From contig CANHKH010000231.1 of NCBI GenBank assembly GCA_947460165.1, positions 1-5,835 on the forward strand: a DNA stretch of 5,835 bases, given 5' to 3'. Positions 1 to 5,835 of this stretch are shown one piece after another. The position numbers were made by a program, and so were the translations under genes. The notes under the pieces were generated by a model that saw nothing but the letters and a program-made list of their open reading frames with translations, had not been told where the DNA came from and ran no database searches. Within the stretch, counting starts at the first letter, position 1, and each line of letters starts with the position of its first letter. The stretch comes from Comamonadaceae bacterium (GTDB lineage: Bacteria; Pseudomonadota; Gammaproteobacteria; Burkholderiales; Burkholderiaceae_C).

Positions 1-726
1 TTCATCACGGCCGCAGGCCAAGGCATAGGCCGGGCCTGCGCGCTGGCCATGGCGGCCGAGGGCGCGCAGGTGGTGGCCACCGACCGCGACCCCGCTCTGC
101 TGGCGGCCCTGCCCGCCTTGCCTGGCTTGCAAACCCGGGTGCTGGACGTGCTGGACAAGGCCGCCATCTCGGCCATGGCCGGCGAATTTGCCGACGTGAA
201 CGTGCTGCTCAATGCGGCAGGCTTTGTGCACCCGGGCTCGGTGCTGGACTGCAGCGACGAGGACTTTGAGTGGGCTTTCCACTTGAACGTGCGCGCCATG
301 ATGCACACCATGCAGGCTTTTTTGCCCGCCATGCTGGCGCGCGGCAAGGGCTCCATCATCAACATGTCGTCCGTGGCTGGCGCCATGAAGGGCGTGCCCA
401 ACCGCTTTGTCTACAGCGCCACCAAGGCGGCAGTGCTGGCCATGACCAAGTCCGTGGCGGTGGACTTTGTGGCCCAAGGCATACGCTGCAACGCGATTTG
501 CCCAGGCACCATCGCGTCGCCCTCGCTGCGCGAGCGCATTGCAGCGCAGTCCGCGCTCAGCGGCCAAAGCGTGGCAACGGTGGAGGCTGCTTTTGTGGCC
601 CGCCAGCCCATAGGCCGGCTGGGTCAGCCCGAGGAGGTGGCGGCCCTGGCGGTGTACCTGGCCAGTGAGGAGTCTGGCTTTGTCACTGGCGTAGGGCATG
701 TGATTGACGGTGGTTGGTCCGTTTGA
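1..726 (+). CDS. SDR-family NAD(P)-dependent oxidoreductase, 5' end cut by the window edge (DHRS6/BDH2-like)
   Basis: This is a classical short-chain dehydrogenase/reductase, a soluble enzyme that oxidises or reduces a hydroxyl/keto group with a nicotinamide cofactor. The frame is open from base 1, so the ATG at 49 is internal. Counting from base 1, the Rossmann glycine motif TAAGQGIG is at residues 3-10. An Asp after the second strand (ATDRD, Asp28) favours NAD over NADP. NAAG is at 71-74. The catalytic set is Ser124 in NMSSVAG and Tyr138/Lys142 in YSATK. The C-terminus ends in the usual DGGW. Stretches such as AGFVHPGSVLDC, NLNVRAMM, KGVPNRFVYSATKAAV and GIRCNAICPGT closely follow human DHRS6/BDH2 from memory. 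Bacterial relatives of that group include 2-keto-3-deoxy-L-fuconate dehydrogenase. By that alignment about ten residues are missing. The stop overlaps the downstream sugar-acid kinase, so a role in 2-keto-3-deoxy sugar-acid metabolism is inferred. 3-Hydroxybutyrate dehydrogenase remains an alternative. The family is certain and the substrate is not. Confidence 0.93.
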   Translation, partial: FITAAGQGIGRACALAMAAEGAQVVATDRDPALLAALPALPGLQTRVLDVLDKAAISAMAGEFADVNVLLNAAGFVHPGSVLDCSDEDFEWAFHLNVRAMMHTMQAFLPAMLARGKGSIINMSSVAGAMKGVPNRFVYSATKAAVLAMTKSVAVDFVAQGIRCNAICPGTIASPSLRERIAAQSALSGQSVATVEAAFVARQPIGRLGQPEEVAALAVYLASEESGFVTGVGHVIDGGWSV

Positions 727-1706
727 GCCAGCCCTCGGCCCCCTTGACGAACCAGCCACAGCTGCCGCCAGAGAGCTTTGACGTGCTCACCCTGGGTGAG
801 TCCATGGCCTTGCTGGCGGCCCAGACAACGGGGCCGCTGCACGAGGTGAGCCACTTCACGCGCTATTTGGCCGGGGCCGAGACCAATGTGGCCATTGGCC
901 TGGCCCGCCTGGGGCTGCGCGTGGGCTGGCTCAGCCGCCTGGGGCAAGACGCTTTTGGCGACTTTGTGCTCGACGCCGTGCGCCGCGAGGGCGTGGACGT
1001 CTCGCATGTGGTGCGCGATGCCAGCCGCTCCACCGGCTTCATGCTCAAGGGCCGCAGCCTGCACGGCCAAGACCCGACCACTGACTACTACCGCCGAGGC
1101 TCGGCCGCCAGCGCGCTGTCGGTGGCCGACTTTGACGCCCCCTGGTTTGCCCGCGCCCGCCACCTGCACCTCACCGGCATTGCGCCGGCCTTGTCGGCCA
1201 GCAGCGCCGCCTTGGTGGCGCACGCCATGCAGGCCATGCGTGAACTGGGCCGCAGCGTGTCTTTCGATCCCAATTTACGGCCGCGCCTGTGGTCCAGCCC
1301 CGAGCAGATGCGGCTGCACCTCAACGCCCTGGCCATACAGGCCCACTGGGTTTTGCCTGGCTTGGCCGAGGGGCAGTGGCTCACCGGACAGCACACACCC
1401 GCCCAAATTGCCCGCTTCTTCCTGGACCAGGGCGTGCAAGCGGTGGTGGTCAAACTGGGCGCCCAAGGCGCCTACGTGGCCGCTGACGGCTTTGAGGGCC
1501 AGGTGCCCGGCGTGCCTGTGTCGCAGGTGGTGGACACCGTGGGCGCGGGCGACGGCTTTGCGGCGGGCTTCATCAGTGCGCGCTTAGAAGGCCGCAGCTG
1601 GGCCGAGGCCGCCGCCCGTGGCAATTGGGTGGGCGCACAAGCCGTGCAGTCGGCGGGCGACATGGACGGTCTGCCCCTAAGGGCTGCCCTGCCTGCGCAT
1701 TTGTAA
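723..1706 (+). CDS. kdgK: PfkB-family sugar kinase, probable 2-dehydro-3-deoxygluconokinase (KDG kinase)
   Basis: A ribokinase/PfkB-fold kinase, predicted to phosphorylate 2-keto-3-deoxygluconate with ATP to give KDPG, which feeds the aldolase step of the Entner-Doudoroff route. The core begins FDVLTLGES. The first PfkB signature region reads AGAETNVAIGLARLG and the second is DTVGAGDGFAAGF, with the catalytic-base Asp encoded at 1551-1553. KdgK-like features are YYRRGSAAS (from 1086), LHLTGIAPALS and FDPNLRPRLW, the last typical of KDG kinases. No ATG precedes the core. I chose TTG at 723 because it forms a TTGA overlap with the SDR stop and lies 9 bases after GGTGG. TTG at 714 is the alternative and adds three residues. 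The 327-residue length is normal for the family. No frameshift or missing key residue is seen. A kinase for another 2-keto-3-deoxy sugar acid, or a fructokinase-like specificity, cannot be excluded. Confidence 0.87.
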   Translation: MSQPSAPLTNQPQLPPESFDVLTLGESMALLAAQTTGPLHEVSHFTRYLAGAETNVAIGLARLGLRVGWLSRLGQDAFGDFVLDAVRREGVDVSHVVRDASRSTGFMLKGRSLHGQDPTTDYYRRGSAASALSVADFDAPWFARARHLHLTGIAPALSASSAALVAHAMQAMRELGRSVSFDPNLRPRLWSSPEQMRLHLNALAIQAHWVLPGLAEGQWLTGQHTPAQIARFFLDQGVQAVVVKLGAQGAYVAADGFEGQVPGVPVSQVVDTVGAGDGFAAGFISARLEGRSWAEAAARGNWVGAQAVQSAGDMDGLPLRAALPAHL

Positions 1707-1852
1707 GCCAACACAGGCCTTCGTGAGAGCATGCTTGAGGGTCTTAATCATCACACGAATAGAAATTTATGGATGAGCAAAGAGTATTAAAGTTTCAAAG
1801 ACCATAATTTGCATTCTTTTTACATTAATTCATCAAACAGCGGGTAAAAAAA
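1707..1852 (+). promoter_or_regulatory. AT-rich intergenic leader, probable promoter region of the hybrid kinase gene
   Basis: This 146-base gap between the kdgK stop and the hybrid kinase start changes composition sharply. A hand count of 1741-1852 gives about 71% AT, against GC-rich genes on both sides. That is what a promoter or curved upstream region looks like in such a genome. No strong sigma-70 pair stands out. TTGAGG (1735-1740) followed by AATAGA (1758-1763) with a 17-base spacer, and TTGCAT (1809-1814) near TACATT/TTAATT, are only weak fits. A direct repeat CAAAGA occurs at 1778-1783 and 1796-1801. No sigma-54 -24/-12 element and no clear terminator hairpin for kdgK was found. The ribosome site of the next gene is weak (GCGGG at 1840-1844), followed by an A run. 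The promoter role is inferred from composition and position. Confidence 0.4.
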
Positions 1853-4273
1853 GTGTCACTCGACGAATTACTCCCGCCATTGACTGTCCAACGGGCGGCC
1901 CTGCGCGAGGCCACTCTGGTGCCCGCCCAGATGGACCCCGATGCCGCGCCCCAGCCCCCGGCACGGCGGACCATCCTGGGTTTGATGAGTTCCAGCCCCA
2001 TGCCCATGGTGCTGTGGTGGGGCACGGATGTGGTGCCGCACACCAACCAGGCCTACTGCCGTTTGCTGAGCCAGCCCGACGAGCCGCTGCAAGCCAAGGC
2101 TTGGGGTGCGCACTGGGCAGAATTGGCCGCCAACTTGGCCAGCGTGCGCCGCACGGGCCAGGCCGTGTGGCATGAAAACTCGCCCTTGCCGCTGCCGCAC
2201 ACACCCGATGGCGAGTTTTGCGGCACCTACAGCTACAACCCCATTGTGGACACCCAAGGCGTGGCCGGCGTGCTCTTTGTGTGCTCGCGCTTTTACCGGG
2301 CCAGTGCAGTGCAGTCTGACGGGCGTTACGGCTACGCCGCCGTGATCCACTCCATGGACGTGGGCTTTGCCATCGTCGAAGCGCTGGAGGTCACGCCCCA
2401 CGGGCCCCTGGACTACTGGTTTGTGGAAGTCAATGAAGCGTGGGCCCAGCAAACCGGCCGACCCGGCATGCAAGGCCAACGCATCAGCGCCCTGATCCTA
2501 GATCGTGAGCCTTTTTGGGCCGACATCATCCAGAGCGTGATGCAAACCGGCATCTCGCACAGGGCGACCACCAACTCCAAAAAATTTGAACGTACTTTGG
2601 ATGTGTTTGCCATGCGTTTGGGGCGATCAGGCAGTGTGCAAGTGGCCCTGCTGGTGCGCGACATCTCGGCCGAGGTGCATGCCCGCCAAGCCCTGCAGCG
2701 CAGCGAGGAGCGCGCCCAGGCCGAGGCCCTGCGCGCCCAAGCTGAACGCCTGCGCCTGGACGCGGTGCTCGACGCCACCCCCGTGGCCGTGTTTGTGACC
2801 GATGAGAATCACCACTTTGTGCGCGCCAACATGCGCGCCCGCGAAGAATGGGGCGAGCACAACCAGGCCCAGGGCAACTCCTGGTTGGGCTGGTGGGCCG
2901 ACGGCACGGCCAGGCACGGCCAGTGCCTGCAGCCTGAAGACTGGCCCCTGACACGCGCGATGCGCGGCGAGACCTCGCGCGAGATCATCGAAATCGCCAT
3001 GCCCGGAGTGGCCCGTCAGCGCAAGGTTTTTTTGGTCAGCGGGGCGCCCATCCTGGGCCTGGGCCAGCAGGGCGAGCAAACCGTCAAGGGCGCCGTGGTG
3101 GCGGCCATGGAAATCACCGACAGGATGCAGGCCGAGCAGGCCCTGCAACAGGCCCACCAGCGCAAAGACGAGTTCCTGGCCATGCTCGCCCATGAATTGC
3201 GCAACCCACTGGCACCCATAGGCGCGGCGGCCGAGCTGATGAGCAGGCCCCATGCCAGCCTGGACCTGATGCAGCGCACCAGCGCCATCATTGCGCGCCA
3301 GGTCAAGCACATGAACGGGCTGATTGACGACCTGCTGGACAGCTCCCGTGTCAGCCGAGGCACCATCAGCCTGGACAAAGAATGCCTGGACACCACCTCG
3401 GTCATGAACGACGCGCTCGAGCAAGTCAGCCCTTTGCTGCGCACCAAGCGCCACAGTCTGGAGTTGGTGCCGCCGGCGCAGCCGCTGCAGTTTGAAGGGG
3501 ACCGCAAGCGCATCATCCAGGTGCTGAGCAACTTGCTGAACAACGCCATCAAATACACGCCCGAAGAAGGGCTGATCAAGCTGGCGCTGGCGCAGGTGGA
3601 CGAGCAGCTTGAAATACGCGTCAAAGACAACGGCCAGGGCATGGACGAACACACCCTGGCCCACGCATTTGAGCTGTTTGCGCAAGCCTCGCGCAGCTCA
3701 GACCGGCAGCATGGCGGCCTGGGCATAGGCCTGGCCTTGGTCAAAAAATTGGTGGAACTGCACGGCGGCCAGGTCTGCGCCAGCAGCCCAGGCCCCGGCC
3801 AAGGCAGCGAATTCGTGGTTCGCCTGCCCATCCACTGCCCCGTTCAGAAGGCGACAGACACCTTCAAAACGCTGAACAACAGTGCGCTGACCAGCCTGAA
3901 GGTGATGGTGGTGGACGACCATGTGGACGCGGCGATCACCTTGTCCATGCTCATCGAGGCCGAAGGCTATTCGGGCACGGTGGTGCACAGGCCCGAGCAG
4001 GCCCTGGAGGCGGCCAGTTTGCAGCCGCCAGACGCCTTTATTTTGGACATTGGACTGCCTGGCATGGACGGCCGAGAACTCGCCCGACAACTGAGGGCCC
4101 TGCCCACCACCAGCCGAGCCTTGCTGATTGCGCTGTCGGGCTACGCCCAACCCGAGGACATGAAGGCCGCCCTCAGCGCCGGCTTCGACCATTACCTGGT
4201 CAAGCCCGTGGACACACAGCGCCTGCTGGACCTGCTGGCCGAGCGGGCACGGCCCTCGCGGGCCGCCACATGA
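1853..4273 (+). CDS. Multi-PAS hybrid sensor histidine kinase with C-terminal receiver domain
   Basis: A predicted cytoplasmic two-component hybrid kinase of 806 residues with no signal peptide or membrane segment. Domain order: a PAS-like region at about 41-150 (begins near PMVLWWG, a form common at the head of such kinases); a second PAS-like region at 160-275; a short charged helix, probably coiled coil, at 276-303; a third PAS at 300-424 with the WLGWWADG stretch; HisKA with phospho-acceptor His447 in HELRNP; HATPase with N-box Asn563/Asn564, the DNGQG loop (Asp592) and the glycine box HGGLGIGLALV (620-630); and a receiver at 683-797 with acidic pair Asp688/Asp689, phospho-acceptor Asp732 in LDIGLPGMDG, Ser762 and Lys784. 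Every catalytic residue is present, so it should autophosphorylate and pass phosphate to its own receiver. GTG at 1853 is the first start after an in-frame stop at 1826. ATG at 1931 (codon 27) is a less likely alternative. There is no DNA-binding output domain and no cognate regulator nearby. The ligand is unknown. Confidence 0.93.
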   Translation: MSLDELLPPLTVQRAALREATLVPAQMDPDAAPQPPARRTILGLMSSSPMPMVLWWGTDVVPHTNQAYCRLLSQPDEPLQAKAWGAHWAELAANLASVRRTGQAVWHENSPLPLPHTPDGEFCGTYSYNPIVDTQGVAGVLFVCSRFYRASAVQSDGRYGYAAVIHSMDVGFAIVEALEVTPHGPLDYWFVEVNEAWAQQTGRPGMQGQRISALILDREPFWADIIQSVMQTGISHRATTNSKKFERTLDVFAMRLGRSGSVQVALLVRDISAEVHARQALQRSEERAQAEALRAQAERLRLDAVLDATPVAVFVTDENHHFVRANMRAREEWGEHNQAQGNSWLGWWADGTARHGQCLQPEDWPLTRAMRGETSREIIEIAMPGVARQRKVFLVSGAPILGLGQQGEQTVKGAVVAAMEITDRMQAEQALQQAHQRKDEFLAMLAHELRNPLAPIGAAAELMSRPHASLDLMQRTSAIIARQVKHMNGLIDDLLDSSRVSRGTISLDKECLDTTSVMNDALEQVSPLLRTKRHSLELVPPAQPLQFEGDRKRIIQVLSNLLNNAIKYTPEEGLIKLALAQVDEQLEIRVKDNGQGMDEHTLAHAFELFAQASRSSDRQHGGLGIGLALVKKLVELHGGQVCASSPGPGQGSEFVVRLPIHCPVQKATDTFKTLNNSALTSLKVMVVDDHVDAAITLSMLIEAEGYSGTVVHRPEQALEAASLQPPDAFILDIGLPGMDGRELARQLRALPTTSRALLIALSGYAQPEDMKAALSAGFDHYLVKPVDTQRLLDLLAERARPSRAAT

Positions 4274-4423
4274 CTGGGCTTGGAACCGCAGCCCGACGCC
4301 TTGGGGCGGCTTGTGGGCCTGGCCGAGCGCTCTGGGCCTGAGCCTGCACACAGCCAGGTGAAGGCATAAGTGTCACCTAGGACACCGGCCTGTGGCGCCG
4401 CTTGACCTACAGTGGGGCCCGTG
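4274..4423. other. Intergenic gap between hybrid kinase and acyltransferase, no clear gene
   Basis: This 150-base GC-rich stretch contains no convincing gene, promoter or terminator. The kinase frame stays open after its TGA for 31 sense codons, up to a TAA at 4367, which is unremarkable at this GC content. A TTGACC at 4402-4407 looks like a -35 box but lies too close to the acyltransferase ATG (4424) to have a -10 element before the gene. The octamer TGGGCCTG occurs twice, around 4314-4321 and 4332-4339. The acyltransferase could be transcribed by read-through from the kinase gene or from a promoter not recognisable by eye. Confidence 0.4.
4370..4385. repeat. Short inverted repeat GTGTC-N6-GACAC upstream of the acyltransferase gene
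   Basis: The arms GTGTC (4370-4374) and GACAC (4381-4385) are exact reverse complements separated by 6 bases, with a palindromic CCTAGG (4376-4381) overlapping the spacer. The site ends 38 bases before the preferred ATG at 4424, which suits an operator. A 5-bp arm is short enough to arise by chance, no second copy was seen in the window, and no U run follows, so it is not a terminator. Confidence 0.25.
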
Positions 4424-5515
4424 ATGGACCTCCAGCCAGCCCGACAAACCCACATTGATGCGCTGAAATTTTTGGCAGCGCAACTCATTGTGTTGCACCA
4501 CTTTGCCTTGTATGGCCCCTTGTCTGAGGACCTGGCGCAGGCCAGCCCCGAGGTGGCAGGCTGGCTGCGGCAATACGCCTTGATGGCCGTGCATGTGTTT
4601 TTGGCCATGGGTGGTTTTTTGGCCGCCCGCTCCTTGTCGCACCAGGGCGCAGACCGCCCTTGGCTTTCAGTGGTGGCCGAGCGCTATGCACGGCTGATGC
4701 CGCCTTTTGCCCTGGCCCTGGTGCTGGCGGTGGCCTGCAGCGCGCTGGCCAGGCACTGGCTGGACCATGACTTCATTCCAGCTGCGCCTACGGGGTGGCA
4801 AATGTTGGCGCACCTGGGCTTTGTGCAAGACATTGCAGACCTGCCGTCCCTGTCCGCCGGTGTGTGGTACGTGGCCATGGACTTTCACCTCTTTGCGCTG
4901 CTGGCGCTGTTGCTGCGCTCTGGCCCTCAGCTGGGGCCCATCCTGGTGCTGGCCCTGATGGGCGCGTCCTTGCTCGTCTTCAACCGCCAACCCGACTTGG
5001 ACGAGTGGGCTTTGTATTTTTTTGGCAGCTATGGCCTGGGCGCTGCGGCCTGGGGCGCCAGCCGCTCGCCGCATGCCCACCGCTGGCTGACCGCGCTGGC
5101 AGGGCTGGGTTTGCTGGCGCTGGCGCTGGACTTTCGCGAACGCCTGCTGCTGGCCCTGGCCACCGCCCTGGTCTTGGGCCTGTGGGAGCGGCATCGCAGC
5201 GCGGCCGTGTGTGCCCGGCCTGAGCGCGAGGGGCGCTGGCGCCCTCTGCTGCGTGCCGGCTTGGCGCAGCAAGGGGCCAGCTCGTATGCACTTTTTTTGC
5301 TGCACTTTCCCGTGCTGCTGCTGGCCAACACCTTTTACAGCACCCTCACCCCAGCACACGCCATCAGCGCCGTGGCCGTGCTGCTGGCCGCCTGGCTGGT
5401 CAGCGTGTGGGGTGCCATGGCGTTTCACCGCTGGGTAGAGCGCCCGATTGAGCGCCGTATTCGCAGTTGGGCTGAGCAGCGCAAACAAGGGACGGGCCAG
5501 CAAACTGCCGCCTGA
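4424..5515 (+). CDS. Acyltransferase 3 family (OafA/YrhL-like) integral membrane protein
   Basis: A 363-residue polytopic inner-membrane protein of the Acyl_transf_3 family, whose members transfer acetyl or other acyl groups to cell-surface sugars, lipopolysaccharide, exopolysaccharide or similar acceptors. The N-terminus reads HIDALKFLAAQLIVLHHF, giving the family's R/K-X10-H pattern (Lys15, His26) in the first helix. An RXXR motif follows at Arg87-Arg90 (RYARLMPP). WYVAMDFHLFALL (from Trp148) corresponds to the conserved mid-protein motif. The C-terminal part holds YALFLLHFPVLLL and ends with FHRWVERPIERR, typical of the family. About ten hydrophobic segments are visible. ATG at 4424 is preferred because G-rich bases AGTGGGG lie just before it and GTG at 4412 and 4421 would only add a few residues. 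There is no SGNH esterase extension and no glycosyltransferase or polymerase gene next door, so the acceptor is unknown. It may be a lone surface-modifying enzyme. Confidence 0.88.
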   Translation: MDLQPARQTHIDALKFLAAQLIVLHHFALYGPLSEDLAQASPEVAGWLRQYALMAVHVFLAMGGFLAARSLSHQGADRPWLSVVAERYARLMPPFALALVLAVACSALARHWLDHDFIPAAPTGWQMLAHLGFVQDIADLPSLSAGVWYVAMDFHLFALLALLLRSGPQLGPILVLALMGASLLVFNRQPDLDEWALYFFGSYGLGAAAWGASRSPHAHRWLTALAGLGLLALALDFRERLLLALATALVLGLWERHRSAAVCARPEREGRWRPLLRAGLAQQGASSYALFLLHFPVLLLANTFYSTLTPAHAISAVAVLLAAWLVSVWGAMAFHRWVERPIERRIRSWAEQRKQGTGQQTAA

Positions 5516-5585
5516 GCAGGCTGACTTGATCCGTGTGCAGCCCAGCTGAAACTGGCCAAACACAGGACGAGAACGCAGCGAGGTC

Positions 5586-5835
5586 TTAGCGGCGCGTCAA
5601 TCGCCAAAGCACCAGCGTGGCACAGCCGCACTGCGCCAGCCACATGGCACTGCCCAGGCCGTGCCACAGGCGCAAGGAGCCGCCATTGGCGCGGGCGTTC
5701 ACGATCTGAGGTGCCACGGCAAACTCGACCAACAAGGCCAAGAGCAAGCCGGCGATCACAAACTTGAGCACCGGCTTGGCGCTGGCAGTCAAGTGGGGGT
5801 CCTCAGGGCGGTTCAAGGCCAGCAAGAGCAGCAAA
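5586..5835 (-). CDS. C-terminal part of a small membrane protein, probably DUF4149-like, 5' end cut by the right window edge
   Basis: An 83-codon open frame on the minus strand ends at TAA (5588-5586) and runs off the right edge, so the real start is outside. The first visible in-frame TTG (5834-5832) sits inside a leucine run and is probably not a start. Two hydrophobic segments are visible: FVIAGLLLALLVEFAVAP, and near the C-terminus SAMWLAQCGCATLVLW, preceded by LWHGLG. The layout of a helix ending in a VAPQI-type motif, a short charged loop, then LHG-like residues before a last helix resembles the end of DUF4149 (TMEM205-like) membrane proteins. No catalytic residues are evident and the function is unknown. 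The gene converges on the acyltransferase gene with a 70-base gap. A real coding gene is likely because codon use is normal and the protein is coherent. The family assignment is tentative. Confidence 0.6.
   Translation of the reverse strand, partial: LLLLLALNRPEDPHLTASAKPVLKFVIAGLLLALLVEFAVAPQIVNARANGGSLRLWHGLGSAMWLAQCGCATLVLWRLTRR

Noticed and set aside
49..51. ATG at 49 as the SDR start codon
   Set aside because: The glycine-rich cofactor motif TAAGQGIG is encoded before it, in frame from base 1, so a start at 49 would remove the cofactor site.
1769..1807. Tiny open frame of 12 codons (MDEQRVLKFQRP) in the AT-rich gap, a possible leader peptide
   Set aside because: No ribosome binding site before it, no codon pattern typical of attenuators and no terminator/antiterminator hairpins after it.
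2627..3685. Long minus-strand open frame (352 codons) opposite the hybrid kinase
   Set aside because: Low-complexity Gly/Ala/Gln/His-rich translation with no family resemblance, lying opposite a gene with clear domains. It is a normal side effect of high GC codon bias.
4271..4369. In-frame continuation of 31 sense codons after the kinase TGA, suggesting read-through or a broken C-terminus
   Set aside because: The receiver domain is already complete before the stop, and an open stretch of this length is common by chance in GC-rich DNA.
4402..4420. TTGACCTACAGTGGGG resembling a -35 box or a MerR-type metal-responsive promoter
   Set aside because: There is no room for a -10 element before the ATG at 4424, and the sequence lacks the inverted repeat expected of MerR-type operators.
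4667..5563. Minus-strand open frame (298 codons) opposite the acyltransferase
   Set aside because: The Gln/Arg/Gly-rich translation mirrors the Leu/Ala/Pro codons of the membrane protein and shows no recognisable domain.
5516..5585. Possible bidirectional terminator in the convergent gap (GGCTG at 5519-5523 with CAGCC at 5538-5542, and CTGG/CCAG near 5543-5560)
   Set aside because: Stems are only 4-5 bp, one loop is 14 bases, and no T run follows on either strand, so a terminator cannot be supported.

Overview
This 5.8 kb window is GC-rich chromosomal DNA with compact genes. Third codon positions are dominated by G and C, start codons other than ATG (TTG, GTG) are used, and the proteins resemble typical beta-proteobacterial families. 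The best guess is a member of the Burkholderiales, probably Comamonadaceae. This rests on codon style and protein resemblance only, since no rRNA or other marker gene is present.

Layout, left to right. (1) Positions 1-726 (+): a short-chain dehydrogenase/reductase (SDR) whose first ~10 codons lie left of the window. It resembles the DHRS6/BDH2 and 2-keto-3-deoxy-sugar-acid dehydrogenase group. (2) 723-1706 (+): a PfkB-type sugar kinase, most likely 2-keto-3-deoxygluconate kinase (kdgK). It overlaps the SDR stop by 4 bases (TTGA), so the two form a translationally coupled pair that probably handles sugar-acid intermediates. (3) 1707-1852: an AT-rich gap, about 71% AT from 1741 to 1852, that probably carries the promoter of the next gene. 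(4) 1853-4273 (+): a soluble 806-residue hybrid sensor histidine kinase with three PAS-like domains, HisKA, HATPase and a C-terminal receiver. All phosphotransfer residues are present and there is no DNA-binding output domain. (5) 4274-4423: a gap with one short inverted repeat and no clear promoter or terminator. (6) 4424-5515 (+): an integral-membrane acyltransferase of the Acyl_transf_3/OafA type. (7) 5516-5585: a 70-base convergent gap. (8) 5586-5835 (-): the C-terminal end of a small membrane protein, probably DUF4149-like, which continues past the right edge.

Only the SDR and kinase are clearly linked functionally. The hybrid kinase has no partner regulator in view and the acyltransferase stands alone, with no polysaccharide genes beside it. 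I found no tRNA, rRNA, CRISPR array, insertion sequence, phage gene or toxin-antitoxin pair. I do not see a previously undescribed system here. The points most worth a check are the substrate of the SDR-kinase pair, the signal and partner of the orphan hybrid kinase, and the AT-rich leader.
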